This document shows, one piece after another, positions 47,855 to 57,918 of a stretch of 64,000 nucleotides of DNA. This stretch comes from Oscillospiraceae bacterium (GTDB taxonomy: Bacteria > Bacillota > Clostridia > Oscillospirales > Oscillospiraceae), in assembly GCA_017403885.1 (NCBI GenBank), contig JAFRDM010000021.1, forward strand, positions 1 through 64,000, read 5' to 3'. The position numbers and the translations under genes are program-made. The notes under the pieces are model-generated. The model ran no database searches and was not told the origin of the DNA. It saw only the letters and a program-made list of their open reading frames with translations. Within the stretch, counting starts at the first letter, position 1. Each line of letters opens with the position of its first letter.

Positions 47855-48349
47855 TTGGATAGCGAGACGCATGAGATCGATCACGGTGGGAATCCGACAG
47901 AAGAACAAATGCGTACCGATATGCATGCATTTGACCATAAGTTCTATGCATTGGGAAAGAATCCTCTTGGCGAAATTGCGCTCTATAGGATCACGGTTGA
48001 AGATCTCTTCAGCGGAAAAGATAACCAAAATGACATGGTTTTTCACAATTTGCGATATATTGAGAAAATAGCGGATGACGTTGAAAAATCACTAAAAAAC
48101 AAAACGGCCAATCCTCCAACTAGGCCCGTATCCCCGTCGGCACAACGGGGTAGGAGTCCTACAAATCTAGGAGGATCAACCGCTAGTTATACAGTAGCAG
48201 ATCTTTATCAACTTGTCAAGGAATACGACAAAGAGTTCAATGTAAATCCGCATGACGAGATTGACCTTTCTTTCCTTATATATCTAAAGAACCCGCTTAA
48301 GAATTATTCAGACTTTAGCGCCTTGTTTTTGGTACGAAGAATGGTATAA
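47855..48349 (+). pseudogene. AT-rich orphan frame, probably the 3' part of a truncated gene
   Basis: A 164-residue reading frame starting at a TTG, with no ribosome site, 8 bases after the sortase terminator. It is much more AT-rich than both neighbours. It has natural protein character ('EEQMRTDMHAFDHKFYALGKN', 'ALYRITVEDLFSG', 'NLRYIEKIADDVEKSLKNK'), then a Pro/Ser-rich linker and a helical end ('ADLYQLVKEYDKEFNVNP'). I recognise no family. It looks like the C-terminal part of a transferred protein. The promoter of the giant surface protein lies in its 3' end. Confidence 0.45.
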
Positions 48350-48350
48350 T
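48323..48350 (+). promoter_or_regulatory. Sigma-A promoter of the repeat surface protein
   Basis: TTGTTT (48323-48328), 16 bases, TATAAT (48345-48350), 89 bases before the start codon. Confidence 0.75.
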
Positions 48351-48439
48351 GGGACCATGAAAATGGCGTTTCAGCTGAAATACGCAACTTTTTTCTTAAG
48401 AAACTTAAGATTTATCGCTTTTAATGAGGTGAACGTGAC

Positions 48440-51400
48440 ATGCGCAAAATGACCAAGATCCTGTCCCTTCTGATTTCTCTCACGCTCGCGCTGCTGTTTG
48501 CGGGCGCGGCGGCGGGAGACGTCTGGGCGGATGCTGCGCCGGACGGGAGCTGCTCCGTGGCCTGGTCCGTCAGCATCAAGGACGACGAAGGGAACGAGCT
48601 GCCCGCCGATGAGCTCGAGGCGATCCTGAGCAAGGACTTTGCTCTTGACTGGGGCAAGGACGACCAGGGCTCGCCGATCACGGCGCCCACGGTCGCCGAT
48701 CTGCGCCGCGGCGGCGTAAAGATCACGCCTCCCGCCGGCTATACCGTCGGCTCCGTCCTGCTCATTGCCGACGGCGCCGAGCCCGACGCGGAAAGCAAGA
48801 GTCTCACTTTGATCTCGCAGGCCGATCTGGGCGGGAAGTCCGCCCTTGTCCTGCCGAAGGAGATCTTTGCCGAGGACTTCGACGCCAAGGCCGTCGGGAC
48901 CGTCTTCAACGGCTCGGGCAGCGCCTATACGTTCCGCATCAAGCTCGACAAGGTAAAGGCCGAGCAGATCGCGCTGCGCTACACGGCAGGCGATCTCTCC
49001 GACGCGCTCGACGCCTCCGGGCTGATCGGCGGCGGCAATCCGGCCGTTTACATGCTCTCCGACGAGCAGCATGCCGCTGCCGGAAAGATCGCTTCGATCA
49101 GCAGCGCCGCGGCAGAGCAGGCTCTGACCGGGTTCGGAAAGCAGTTCAGCGGCTGGAAGCTCACGCTTTCGAACGGCGCGTCCGCTTTTCTTGCCGGAGG
49201 CGAGGATTTCACGCTCAGCTCCGACGCCGTGCTGGACGCCCAGTGGAGCGACGTGATCGTATTCTCGTTCACCGACGGTGAAAAAATGTACGACGGCGCG
49301 CCGCTGAAGGCGGACTGCACGATCGTCGGCGGGACGAAGAGCGGCGATGAGCTCAGCGTTCCCGACAGCGCCCTTTCACTCGAACGCACCGACGCAGGCG
49401 AGAGCGAGGCGACGGTCGACCTCTCGCAGGTCAGCGTTCTGCGCGGTGAAGAGGACGTCACCGGCGAGTATGAATTCCTCGTGCGTCCCGGCACGCTGCG
49501 CATTGCTCAGCGCGGCGTGACCTTCCGCGTGAACGATGTCCGCTCCGAATACAGCGGCAGCCCCGTCAGGCCCACAGAGGACACAGGCTATGAGCGCACC
49601 GACGGCTCGCTCGTCGAAGGTCACGGCGTTTCCGTCTCCTACTCCGGCGAGCGGACGACTCCCGGCACGAGCGAAAACACCGCGGCCGCCTCCTTCCGGA
49701 TCACGGATGCGTCCGGAAACGACGTCAGCGACAACTATAATATCTCCGTTCTCTCCGGAAGCATCACCGTCGAGCCCCGCAGCGAGAGGGTTCCTCTCAC
49801 CGTCACGCTCAGCGACGCCGAGAAGACCTATGACGGTCAGGCGCTGGATCAGACTACATACGCGCTCACGGAAGGCAGCCTGCTCGGCGGCGACCGGCTC
49901 TCTCTCCTGTCCTTTGAGGGAAGCATCGTCAACGTCGGCACCGGCACGATCAGCGCCTCCTTCGCCGTGGTGAACGGAGAAACGGACGTGAGTGAGAACT
50001 ATGAGATCACGGTCCTCCCTGCGGCGATGCGCATCACCGAGCGGCCCCTTGTCATCACCGCCGACTCCGCCGAAAAGGAATACGACGGCGAGGCGCTCGA
50101 GAAAAACAGCTTCAGCTGCAGCGAGACCGATCTGGCGGAAGGCGACTATATCGAGTCCGTCACGGTGAGCGGCAGCCGGACCGAGGTCGGCAGCAGCGAA
50201 AACGTCCCGAGCGGCGCGTTGATCAGAAACCGGAACGGCGACGACGTCACCGGCAATTACGCCGTCACCTACGTCAACGGCACGCTGACCGTCACCGCCC
50301 CGCCCGTGGTCGTGACGCCCCTTACCGTCACGCTGAAGAACGCCGAAAAGCAGTACGACGGCACGCCGCTCGACAAAGCGGAGTATGCGATCAGCTCCGG
50401 CGAACTCGCCGAGGGCGACGCCCTTGTGCTCGTCGCTTACTCCGGCAGCATCACCGACGTAGGCACAGGGACGATCAGCGCGTCCTTCATCGTCAAAGCC
50501 GGCGACGAGGACGTCAGCGAGAAGTATGATATCACCGTCGTCCCCGCGACGCTGAAGATCACGCTGCGTCCCCTTACCATCACCGCCGATTCTGCCGAAA
50601 AGCAGTACAACGGCAAAAAGCTTGAGAAAAACAGCTACACGCACACCGCTCTGGCCGCCGGCGACACCATTGAATCCGTCACGGTGAGCGGCAGCCGGAC
50701 CGAGGTCGGCAGCAGCGAGAACGTCCCGAGCGGCGCTCAGATCAAAAACGCGGCCGGCAGCGACGTGACCGGCAATTATGCCATCACCTACGTCAACGGT
50801 ACGCTGACCGTCACCCCCGCCCCCACGCCAACCCCGACGCCCACGCCGACTCCGACGCCCACGCCGACGCCGACGCCCACTCCGACTCCGACGCCAACCC
50901 CGACACCCACTCCGACTCCGACGCCCACGCCGACGCCAACGCCGACCCCGACGCCAACGCCGACTCCGACGCCCACGCCGACTCCGACGCCCACGCCGAC
51001 TCCGACGCCCACGCCGACGCCCACGCCGACCCCGACGCCGGTCGTTAAGACTTCCATCACCGTCACGCTGAAGGATGCGGAAAAGCAGTACGACGGAAAG
51101 CCGCTCGACACGACAGGCTTTGAGATCACCGCGGGCGAGCTGAAAAAAGGCGACCAGCTCGCGCTCGTCTCCTACAACGGAAGCATCACCGGCGTAGGCA
51201 CAGGCAAGATCAGCGCCTCCTTTATCGTGACGAACGGGAGCAAGGACGTCAGCAGGAACTATGATATCACGGTCATCCCCGGCACGCTGAGCGTCAGGCC
51301 CCGCGCGATCGTTCTCACCGCCGACTCCGCCGAAAAGGAATTCGACGGTACGGCGCTGACGAAGGACAGCTTTGCGATAAGCTCCGGCTCTCTCGTTTCC

Positions 51401-53038
51401 GGGCATAAGGTGACCGCTGCGGTTTCCGGCTCCCAGACCTCCGTCGGCTCCTCAGCCAACAGGATCGACGCGGCCTCCGTCAAGGTCACGGACGGCGACA
51501 GAGACGTCACCGCGCAGTACAGCATCCGTCTCGTCGACGGCACGCTTACCGTCAGGGAGCCCGGTCAGGCCGCCTCTCTCACGATCACGATGAAGAGCAT
51601 CGAAAAGCTCTACGACGGAACGCCGCTGAGCTCCAAGGACTATGAGATCAGCTCCGGCAAGCTCGCAGAGGGCGACAAGCTTGAGATCCGCGAGGTCAAA
51701 GGCGAGCAGACCGACGCAGGCGAGAGCAGCGTGACGGCATCCTTCATCGTCAAGCGCGGCAAGACCGACGTGACCGAGGCCTATACGATCACGGTCGTTC
51801 CGGGCAAGCTGACGGTCAAGGCGCGTGATATCACGCTTACCGCGGCTTCCGCCTCCAAGATCTATGACGGACGTGCGCTGACGCGCGACAGCTTTACGAT
51901 CACCTCCGGCGAGCTGGTCAAGGGCGACAAGCTGACCGCCAGCGTTTCCGGCTCGCAGACCGAGCTGGGCTCCTCGGCCAACGCCGTCGTAAGGAGCTCG
52001 ATCAAGATCACCGACGCCGCCGGCCGTGACGTGACGAAGAACTACAACGTCACCACCGCCGCCGGCACGCTGACGGTCACGCGTGATCCCGTTACGGCCA
52101 TCACGCTCTCGATCGGCGACGCCAGCAAGGTGTACGACGGCAAGCCCTATCGCTTCCTTTCCACCGACATCAAGGTCAGCTCCGGCACGCTGCCGAGCGG
52201 CTATCGGATCGAGGCGACCTTCAATCCCGAGTCGGCAACCGACGTGGGCAAATATGAGGTCACGATCAAAAATGTCACCATCCGCAACGCCTCCGGCGCC
52301 GACGTGACGAGCCAGTTCAACATCACGCGATCCAAGGGCAGCCTTACGATCACCGAGCGTCCGCTCGTCATTGAGACGAAGGCCGCAAACAAGGTCTACG
52401 ACGGCACGGCGCTGACCGAGCGCTCGACGCCGAACATCACCGGCCGCGTCGAGGGGCACCAGGTCACGCTCCGCATCACCGGCTCGCAGACCAAGGTCGG
52501 CTCGAGCGACAACACCGTCTCCGATGTGAAGATCACGGATAAGGAGACCGGCGCGGACGTTACGAAAAACTACGCGATCAGCTATCAGTACGGCAAGCTG
52601 ACCGTGAGCGAGGCCTCCGGCAGCAAAGACGGCACGCCCGCCTACAGTTGGGTAAGCGGCAGCGCGGGAACGCTGTTCATCAAGCTCGATCACGCCTACG
52701 ACGGCTTTGAGGGCCTGCAGGTAGACGGAAAGGATCTTGACCGCAGTTATTACAGCTCCGCCTCCGGCAGCACCGAGATCTGGCTGAAGGCCAGCTATCT
52801 CAACACGCTCTCCTCCGGCACACACACGCTGAAGGCGAAATACGCCGGCGGCGAGACCGCGGAGACCAGCTTTGCCGTCAAGGGAACGCAGTCCACCCGC
52901 ACCGGCGACAGCAACCATCTGGTCCTGTGGATCGCGATCATGGCCCTGGCCCTGTTCGCCGCCTTTGCGGCGGCCTGGTATCTCTTCCTCGGCAAGGACC
53001 GCCGCTGGAAGAAAAGGCCCGTGAAAAAAGGGAAATAA
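48440..53038 (+). CDS. Giant surface protein with about 12 YDG/MBG-type repeats and a TGD-type C-terminal anchor
   Basis: A 1532-residue secreted protein. A signal peptide ('[20 protein letters not shown]', then VWADA) is followed by an N-terminal domain (to about 275). About 12 tandem beta repeats of 80-90 residues follow, each beginning with a 'EKxYDGxxL' motif (for example [27 protein letters not shown]) and ending in 'GTLTV'. A P(TP)36 tract divides repeats 6 and 7. A final Gly/Ser/Tyr-rich domain precedes 'TRTGDSNH', a membrane helix and the basic tail RRWKKRP, resembling clostridial sortase signals without LPXTG. It is probably wall-anchored by the sortase encoded upstream and used as an adhesin or spacer. 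GAGGTG lies 8 bases before the ATG. Confidence 0.88.
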   Translation: MRKMTKILSLLISLTLALLFAGAAAGDVWADAAPDGSCSVAWSVSIKDDEGNELPADELEAILSKDFALDWGKDDQGSPITAPTVADLRRGGVKITPPAGYTVGSVLLIADGAEPDAESKSLTLISQADLGGKSALVLPKEIFAEDFDAKAVGTVFNGSGSAYTFRIKLDKVKAEQIALRYTAGDLSDALDASGLIGGGNPAVYMLSDEQHAAAGKIASISSAAAEQALTGFGKQFSGWKLTLSNGASAFLAGGEDFTLSSDAVLDAQWSDVIVFSFTDGEKMYDGAPLKADCTIVGGTKSGDELSVPDSALSLERTDAGESEATVDLSQVSVLRGEEDVTGEYEFLVRPGTLRIAQRGVTFRVNDVRSEYSGSPVRPTEDTGYERTDGSLVEGHGVSVSYSGERTTPGTSENTAAASFRITDASGNDVSDNYNISVLSGSITVEPRSERVPLTVTLSDAEKTYDGQALDQTTYALTEGSLLGGDRLSLLSFEGSIVNVGTGTISASFAVVNGETDVSENYEITVLPAAMRITERPLVITADSAEKEYDGEALEKNSFSCSETDLAEGDYIESVTVSGSRTEVGSSENVPSGALIRNRNGDDVTGNYAVTYVNGTLTVTAPPVVVTPLTVTLKNAEKQYDGTPLDKAEYAISSGELAEGDALVLVAYSGSITDVGTGTISASFIVKAGDEDVSEKYDITVVPATLKITLRPLTITADSAEKQYNGKKLEKNSYTHTALAAGDTIESVTVSGSRTEVGSSENVPSGAQIKNAAGSDVTGNYAITYVNGTLTVTPAPTPTPTPTPTPTPTPTPTPTPTPTPTPTPTPTPTPTPTPTPTPTPTPTPTPTPTPTPTPTPTPTPTPTPTPTPVVKTSITVTLKDAEKQYDGKPLDTTGFEITAGELKKGDQLALVSYNGSITGVGTGKISASFIVTNGSKDVSRNYDITVIPGTLSVRPRAIVLTADSAEKEFDGTALTKDSFAISSGSLVSGHKVTAAVSGSQTSVGSSANRIDAASVKVTDGDRDVTAQYSIRLVDGTLTVREPGQAASLTITMKSIEKLYDGTPLSSKDYEISSGKLAEGDKLEIREVKGEQTDAGESSVTASFIVKRGKTDVTEAYTITVVPGKLTVKARDITLTAASASKIYDGRALTRDSFTITSGELVKGDKLTASVSGSQTELGSSANAVVRSSIKITDAAGRDVTKNYNVTTAAGTLTVTRDPVTAITLSIGDASKVYDGKPYRFLSTDIKVSSGTLPSGYRIEATFNPESATDVGKYEVTIKNVTIRNASGADVTSQFNITRSKGSLTITERPLVIETKAANKVYDGTALTERSTPNITGRVEGHQVTLRITGSQTKVGSSDNTVSDVKITDKETGADVTKNYAISYQYGKLTVSEASGSKDGTPAYSWVSGSAGTLFIKLDHAYDGFEGLQVDGKDLDRSYYSSASGSTEIWLKASYLNTLSSGTHTLKAKYAGGETAETSFAVKGTQSTRTGDSNHLVLWIAIMALALFAAFAAAWYLFLGKDRRWKKRPVKKGK
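50822..51040 (+). repeat. Pro-Thr tract, P(TP)36, in the surface protein
   Basis: 219 bases of hexanucleotide repeat (CCN ACN codons with CCG, CCC, CCA, ACG, ACC, ACT variants) encode 73 residues. The unit length is a multiple of three, so copy-number change would keep the frame. Confidence 0.95.
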
Positions 53039-53044
53039 ACCATA

Positions 53045-53074
53045 AAGCTCACGGAGCGCATGCTCCGTGAGCTT
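53045..53074 (+). terminator. Terminator after the repeat surface protein gene
   Basis: A 13-bp perfect stem (53045-53057 with 53062-53074, loop GCAT) begins 6 bases after the stop; the following T-run is short. Confidence 0.82.
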
Positions 53075-53095
53075 ATTCCATGTCTCCGAAAACAA

Positions 53096-53121
53096 AAGCG
53101 GCGTCTCTTCGGACGCCGCTT
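53096..53121 (-). terminator. Rho-independent terminator after rpsU
   Basis: A 10-bp perfect stem (53096-53105 with 53112-53121) followed on the minus strand by TTGTTTTC. Confidence 0.9.
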
Positions 53122-53127
53122 TGCTTT

Positions 53128-53313
53128 TTAGTAATAGCGCTTGTTCTTGTTCTTGCGGGCCGCCTCGGATTTCTTGCGGCGCTTGACGCTGGGGCTCTGG
53201 TAATACTCTTTCTTTCTCAGGTCGGCCAGAACGCCGGACTTGGCACAGCTGCGCTTGAAGCGTTTAAGAGCGTTGTCCAGAGACTCGTTTTCCTTGACGT
53301 AGATTTCAGACAT
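53128..53313 (-). CDS. rpsU: 30S ribosomal protein S21
   Basis: A 61-residue basic protein with the S21 core '[35 protein letters not shown]', described here by its ends: VKENESLD and EYYQSPS, then a Lys/Arg-rich tail. It binds the 30S platform near the anti-Shine-Dalgarno. GGAGGGAGGG precedes the ATG, and a perfect promoter lies upstream, so it is an independent unit. Confidence 0.97.
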   Translation of the reverse strand: MSEIYVKENESLDNALKRFKRSCAKSGVLADLRKKEYYQSPSVKRRKKSEAARKNKNKRYY

Positions 53314-53383
53314 TTATTTCCCTCCCTCCAAATACACCTTGCGGTGCTTCAAGGGCCAAAAAGATTGGCTTTTTAACAGTATT

Positions 53384-53412
53384 ATTATAATGGTTTAGTC
53401 TGATCTTGTCAA
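53384..53412 (-). promoter_or_regulatory. Consensus sigma-A promoter of rpsU
   Basis: On the minus strand, TTGACA (53412-53407), 17 bases, TATAAT (53389-53384); both hexamers are perfect. Confidence 0.92.
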
Positions 53413-53426
53413 GGGGGCAGTTCGTC

Positions 53427-55925
53427 TTACCTGACGATCAGATTGATGATCCTGTTTTTGACCACGATCGTTTTCACGAGCGTCTTGCCTTCCGTCTGGC
53501 GCTTGATCTTCTCGTCCGCAAGCGCGGCGTCGACGATCGTCTGCTCGTCGCAGTCCGTGGGGACGGTGATCGTGCTGCGCAGCTTGCCGTTGACCTGAAC
53601 GGCCATTTCATGCTCGGCTGCGACGGTCTTGCTCTCGTCGTACTTCGGCCAGTCCATCTGCATGGCCATTCTGCCGTGCCTGGCGGCGAAGCCGCAGAGC
53701 TCCCACATCTCCTCGGCGATATGCGGCGCGAATGGAGAGAGCAGCTGAATGAGGACCTCGAGATCGCCCTTCGTCAGACCGCCGGCATAGAACTCGTTCA
53801 CCAGCGTCATCAGCGCGGCGATGGCCGTGTTCATCTTCAGCTGGTCGATGTCCTCGCCCACCTTCCTGATCGTGCGGTGGATGCTCGCCTCGTTCTTCTT
53901 CGAGACCGCGGGATCGTTCCCGGCCAGATCCATCAGGTTCCAGCAGCGGTCGAGGAAGCGCTTCGAGCCCTTCACTGCGTCGTCGGACCAGGTAGCGACC
54001 TTTTCAAAGTCGCCGATGAACATGATATACACGCGCATCGTGTCGGCGCCGTAGGCCTTGATGACGTCGTCGGGGTTGACGACGTTGCCCAGCGACTTTG
54101 ACATTTTCACGGAGGGGCGCAGCGCCTCGCTGCCGTATTTTTCGATCAGGGCCTTCTTCTCTTCTTCGCTCTCGACGTTGCCGACATAGTGCGGGTTCTG
54201 GCCCAGGATCATGCCGTGCGAGGTGCGCTTGGCATAGGGCTCTTTGGTGTGGACCACGCCGATGTCATAGAGGAACTTGTGCCAGAAGCGGCTGTACAGC
54301 AGATGCAGCGTCGTGTGCTCCATGCCGCCGTTGTACCAGTCGACCGGGCCCCAGTATTCCTCGGCCTCTTTCGAGACGAGAGCATCGTCGTTGTGCGGGT
54401 CCATATAGCGCAGATAGTACCAGTTGGAGCCGGCCCAGTTGGGCATGGTGTCGGTCTCGCGCTTGGCCGGGCCGCCGCAGCAGGGACAGGTGGTGTTGAC
54501 CCAGTCGGTCATCTTGCTCAGCGGGCTCTCGCCGTCGTCGGTGGGCTCATAGCTGTCCACCTGCGGCAGAAGCAGGGGCAGCTCGCTCTCGGGCAGGGCG
54601 ACCCAGCCGCACTTTTCGCAGTTGACGAGGGGGATCGGCTCGCCCCAGTAGCGCTGACGGGTAAAGACCCAGTCGCGCAGCTTATAGTTGACCTTCTCCT
54701 TGCCCCAGCCCTGTTTTTCGGCGTATTCCTTCATGGCGGGGATAGCTTCCTTTACGGTCATGCCGTTGAGGAAGCCGGAATTGACCATGATCGCGTTCTC
54801 GTCCTTGGAAACGAAGGCCTCCTTGGTGATATTGCCGCCGGCGACGACCTCGATGATCGGAAGGCCGAACTTGGTGGCAAACTCCCAGTCGCGCTGGTCA
54901 TGGCCCGGCACGCCCATGACGATGCCGGTGCCGTAGCCCATCAGCACGTAGTCGGAGACGAACATCGGCACGATCTCGCCGGTGGCGGGGTTCGTGACCT
55001 CTATACCCTCGAGACGCACGCCGGTCTTGTCCTTGTTCAGCTCGCCGCGTTCAAAGTCGGACTTACGGGAGGCGGCTTCGCGGTATGCCTGTACCTCGTC
55101 CCGGTTGGCGATGCGGTCCTTCCACTTCTCGAGCAGCGGATGCTCGGGCGAGATGACCATGTAGGTCACGCCGAAGAGCGTGTCGGCACGCGTGGTAAAG
55201 ACGGTGATATCGTCGCCCGTGTTGGTTTTGAAGGTGACCTCACAGCCCGTAGAACGGCCGATCCAGTTCTTTTGCTGGATCTTGACGCGCTCGATGAAGT
55301 CGAGATCGTCCAGATCGTCGATCAGGCGGTCGGCGTATTTGGTGATGCGCAGCATCCACTGGCTTTTTTCCCTGCGGACAACGGGCGAGCCGCAGCGCTC
55401 GCACATGCCCTCGACGACCTCCTCGTTGGCGAGGCCGACCTTGCAGCTGGGGCACCAGTTGATGGGCATGGTGGCCTTGTAGGCCATTCCGTTTTTGAAC
55501 AGCTGCAGGAAGATCCACTGCGTCCACTTGTAGTACTTCGGATCGGTCGTGTCCACGACGCGATCCCAGTCGAAGCCGTAGCCCAGCATCTTGAGCTGAC
55601 GGGTGAAGTTTTCGATGTTCTGCCTGGTGACGACGGCCGGATGGATGTGGTTTTTGATGGCATAGTTCTCGGTCGGCAGGCCGAAGGCGTCAAAGCCGAT
55701 CGGGAAGAGGACGTTATAGCCCTCCATCCTTTTTTTGCGCGTGACGATGTCGATCGCCGTGAAGGGACGCGGATGACCCACGTGCAGGCCCGCGCCGGAG
55801 GGGTACGGGAATTCGATCAGCCCGTAGAACTTGGGCTTGGCGCTGCCGGTGACGGCGGCGTAAGGCTTGGAGATCTCCCAGTTGTCCTGCCATTTCTTTT
55901 CAATGGCCGCAAAATCGTATTTCAT
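53427..55925 (-). CDS. leuS: Leucyl-tRNA synthetase
   Basis: An 832-residue class I synthetase. '[13 protein letters not shown]' is the HIGH region, '[11 protein letters not shown]' the KMSKS loop; the CP1 editing domain includes '[13 protein letters not shown]' and '[13 protein letters not shown]'. The zinc-type Cys motifs are '[23 protein letters not shown]' (both pairs) and 'CPCC'. It charges tRNA-Leu and edits mischarged products. No T-box leader is present; it follows rsfS by 65 bases, with weak hairpins in the gap. Confidence 0.97.
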   Translation of the reverse strand: MKYDFAAIEKKWQDNWEISKPYAAVTGSAKPKFYGLIEFPYPSGAGLHVGHPRPFTAIDIVTRKKRMEGYNVLFPIGFDAFGLPTENYAIKNHIHPAVVTRQNIENFTRQLKMLGYGFDWDRVVDTTDPKYYKWTQWIFLQLFKNGMAYKATMPINWCPSCKVGLANEEVVEGMCERCGSPVVRREKSQWMLRITKYADRLIDDLDDLDFIERVKIQQKNWIGRSTGCEVTFKTNTGDDITVFTTRADTLFGVTYMVISPEHPLLEKWKDRIANRDEVQAYREAASRKSDFERGELNKDKTGVRLEGIEVTNPATGEIVPMFVSDYVLMGYGTGIVMGVPGHDQRDWEFATKFGLPIIEVVAGGNITKEAFVSKDENAIMVNSGFLNGMTVKEAIPAMKEYAEKQGWGKEKVNYKLRDWVFTRQRYWGEPIPLVNCEKCGWVALPESELPLLLPQVDSYEPTDDGESPLSKMTDWVNTTCPCCGGPAKRETDTMPNWAGSNWYYLRYMDPHNDDALVSKEAEEYWGPVDWYNGGMEHTTLHLLYSRFWHKFLYDIGVVHTKEPYAKRTSHGMILGQNPHYVGNVESEEEKKALIEKYGSEALRPSVKMSKSLGNVVNPDDVIKAYGADTMRVYIMFIGDFEKVATWSDDAVKGSKRFLDRCWNLMDLAGNDPAVSKKNEASIHRTIRKVGEDIDQLKMNTAIAALMTLVNEFYAGGLTKGDLEVLIQLLSPFAPHIAEEMWELCGFAARHGRMAMQMDWPKYDESKTVAAEHEMAVQVNGKLRSTITVPTDCDEQTIVDAALADEKIKRQTEGKTLVKTIVVKNRIINLIVR

Positions 55926-55990
55926 TTGTTTATCATCCCTTTTTTTATTTCCCCCGTTTAGGCACGGGGATGCTCCTGCTGCCCCTGTAA

Positions 55991-56350
55991 TCAGGGGCGC
56001 GGAAGGGATGAGGGGTCAACTGCCTCGGCGTCGCTCCAGAGGCGCTCCAGATTATAGAATTTGCGCGCTTCGTCTGTAAAGACGTGGACGATCACACAGC
56101 CGAAGTCCATCAGCACCCAGATATCCGAGCGCAGGCCCTCGCGGCGGTGCAGCGGCTCGCCCGCCTCGGAGAGACGGCGGTCCACCTCGTCGACCAGCGA
56201 CTTGATGTGCGGCGCGGAGCTGCCGTTGCAGATCACAAAATAGTCCGCCAGCACGGTCTGCCCGTCGGTCTTGAGGACCTTGATGTCCTTCGCTTTTTTG
56301 TCGTCCAACGCGTCAACGGCGACGGCGGCGATTTGGGCGGGAGTCAGCAT
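55991..56350 (-). CDS. rsfS: Ribosomal silencing factor RsfS
   Basis: A 119-residue protein with the RsfS pattern '[32 protein letters not shown]' and '[28 protein letters not shown]', cited here in parts. It binds L14 and blocks subunit joining in starvation. ATG 56350 has GGAG 10 bases upstream and lies 4 bases after the stop of the nadD-yqeK gene, its usual neighbour. Confidence 0.95.
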   Translation of the reverse strand: MLTPAQIAAVAVDALDDKKAKDIKVLKTDGQTVLADYFVICNGSSAPHIKSLVDEVDRRLSEAGEPLHRREGLRSDIWVLMDFGCVIVHVFTDEARKFYNLERLWSDAEAVDPSSLPRP

Positions 56351-56354
56351 TGGT

Positions 56355-57521
56355 TCATTTCTCCTTTTTGTTATACCAGTCGTACGCGTCGAGCGTATCG
56401 ACAAAGACGGCTCGGCCCGCGCGGCGGACCTCTTCGATCGTCATTTTCAGGCCCAGAGCCATCGCGGCGTCAAGGTCTTCATAGGCGAGAGCGCGCAGCT
56501 CGCCGATCCCCTCGAAGTCGCGGGTCGGCTCGATATAGTCTGCCAGATACAGGATCTTTTCAAACCGCGTCATATCCGGCTTGCCTGTCGTGTGCCAGCG
56601 GATCGCCTCGTACACCGTGTCGTCGATCCCGAAGAGATCCCGCGCCAGGGCGGCGCCGGTCCTGGCATGGAACAGGCTTTTATTCCGCATTTCGGAATTA
56701 TCGATTATGATACCATACTTTTCGCAGTACTGCAACTGCTGTTCCAATGAACAGCGCTTGGTGATGTCGTGCAGGATCGCGGCCTCGGCGGCCAGCTCGG
56801 GATCCTCGCCCCAGTGCTGCGCCAGGCCGACGGCCTCGTTCTCGCAGCCGGCGACGTGCGCCACGCGGTACTCGTCGAGATAGTCCATCACCTTGCCCCG
56901 CAGCCAGGTCAGCTCGGGCTTTGCGCCGAAATAGCGTCTGCGGATGATCTCGGAATAGACCGCGTCGCTCAGCAGGTCTTCGCCCGCGCGCAGCGGCAGC
57001 CGCTCGCGGATCTTTTCGGAGCTGGCCTCCAGGGGCTCGTGCGCGAGCAGAATGATCTTCGCGCCGTATTCCCGACGGAGCCCCTCGGCCTTTCCGCGCA
57101 GCAGCCCGCCGTCCTCCTCCGCACGGGAGAGCACGGAGAGCGTGCACTCCTCCAGCAGATAGCGGAAGTGATACCACTCCTCGAAGCTTGCGAGCATATC
57201 CGTCCCGATGACGAGGCAGAGTTCGGCGTCTGGGTATTCCGTCCGCAGCTGCCGGACCGTGTCGTAGGTATAGCTCTTCCCTTCGCGCCGCAGTTCCATG
57301 TCGCTCAGCTCTGCCCCGGGGACCTCGGAGAAGGCCAGGCGGCAAAGCTCCATGCGCTGCTCGGGCGTAGGGCTGTCCTGAGCGAGCGCCTTGTGAGGAG
57401 GGGTGCCCGCGGGGATGATGAGGAAGCGGTCCGGCGCAAGAGAGCGCGCGGCGCTTTTCGCCGCCTCGACGTGCCCCAGATGCGGAGGGTCAAAGCTGCC
57501 CCCGTATACGGCGATCCTCAT
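56355..57521 (-). CDS. nadD-yqeK: Fused nicotinate-nucleotide adenylyltransferase (NadD) and YqeK HD-domain hydrolase
   Basis: A 388-residue fusion. Residues 1 to about 195 are NadD: 'YGGSFDPPHLGH' (HxGH ATP site), 'IIPAGTPPHK', 'LVIGTDMLASFEEW' and the 'SSEKIRERL' motif. Residues from about 205 are YqeK: 'HVAGCENEAVGLAQHWGEDPELAAEAAILHDITK' (HD motif), 'WHTTGKPDMTRFEKILYLADYIEP'. NadD makes NaAD in NAD synthesis; YqeK-type HD enzymes hydrolyse Ap4A symmetrically. In most Firmicutes they are separate adjacent genes. The start overlaps the yhbY stop by 4 bases. Confidence 0.95.
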   Translation of the reverse strand: MRIAVYGGSFDPPHLGHVEAAKSAARSLAPDRFLIIPAGTPPHKALAQDSPTPEQRMELCRLAFSEVPGAELSDMELRREGKSYTYDTVRQLRTEYPDAELCLVIGTDMLASFEEWYHFRYLLEECTLSVLSRAEEDGGLLRGKAEGLRREYGAKIILLAHEPLEASSEKIRERLPLRAGEDLLSDAVYSEIIRRRYFGAKPELTWLRGKVMDYLDEYRVAHVAGCENEAVGLAQHWGEDPELAAEAAILHDITKRCSLEQQLQYCEKYGIIIDNSEMRNKSLFHARTGAALARDLFGIDDTVYEAIRWHTTGKPDMTRFEKILYLADYIEPTRDFEGIGELRALAYEDLDAAMALGLKMTIEEVRRAGRAVFVDTLDAYDWYNKKEK

Positions 57522-57829
57522 TTTCTTTTGCCATCCTTCGGCAGCTCGATCTTCGGCTCTTTTTCATTGCGCTTATAGAGCACGAACTTGGTGCCGATGC
57601 ACTGGACGGGCTCGGCGGAGCAGCGGCCGCAGAGCTCCTCGCAGGCTTCCCGCGCCGTCAGCATCGAGCTCTCGAGCACCTTGCCCTTGACGAGCTCGCG
57701 CGCCTTGAGCGCGTCGGCCACGGACATCACGACGTTGTCCGTGATGCCGCCTTTGCCGATCTGAACGATCGTGTCCGCGTTCATCGCCAATCCGCGCAGA
57801 TACGCGCGCTGTTTGCTTGTGATTGCCAT
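57518..57829 (-). CDS. yhbY: YhbY-family (CRM domain) RNA-binding protein
   Basis: A 103-residue CRM-domain protein: 'SKQRAYLRGLAMNADTIVQIGKGGIT' with the conserved GKGG loop, then 'ALKARELVKGKVLESS' and a terminal strand 'QCIGTKFVLYKRN'. The family binds pre-50S ribosomal RNA. ATG 57829 has AGGAG 7 bases upstream (TTG 57835 is in frame but too close). A basic tail extends beyond the usual domain. Confidence 0.94.
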   Translation of the reverse strand: MAITSKQRAYLRGLAMNADTIVQIGKGGITDNVVMSVADALKARELVKGKVLESSMLTAREACEELCGRCSAEPVQCIGTKFVLYKRNEKEPKIELPKDGKRK

Positions 57830-57852
57830 TTTCAATCTCCTGTTCCATGCAA

Positions 57853-57900
57853 GCCCCCTCTTCCGGGGGAGCTGTCAGCCGCCAGGCTGACTGAGGGCCC
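57853..57900. repeat. Dispersed intergenic repeat unit (REP-like) with two hairpins
   Basis: GCCCCCTCTTCCGGGGGAGC forms one hairpin and GTCAGCCGCCAGGCTGAC the next, followed by TGAGGGCCC. From memory, this type of unit (CCCC..GGGG-AGCTGTCA..TGAC-TGAGGG) recurs between genes in Ruminococcaceae genomes. It lies between ftsY and yhbY and would be transcribed in the operon. Confidence 0.6.
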
Positions 57901-57918
57901 GTGATTTGTCTGCCCGGT

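Noticed and set aside
50822..51040. CRISPR array or satellite DNA
   Set aside because: The hexanucleotide repeat lacks spacers and is in frame inside a coding region as Pro-Thr.
55926..55990. T-box riboswitch upstream of leuS
   Set aside because: The gap is only 65 bases with two short hairpins; there is no T-box motif or specifier stem.
55979..55996. Separate terminator between rsfS and leuS
   Set aside because: GCCCCTG-TAAT-CAGGGGC overlaps the rsfS stop and has no U-run on the transcribed strand, so leuS probably remains in the operon.
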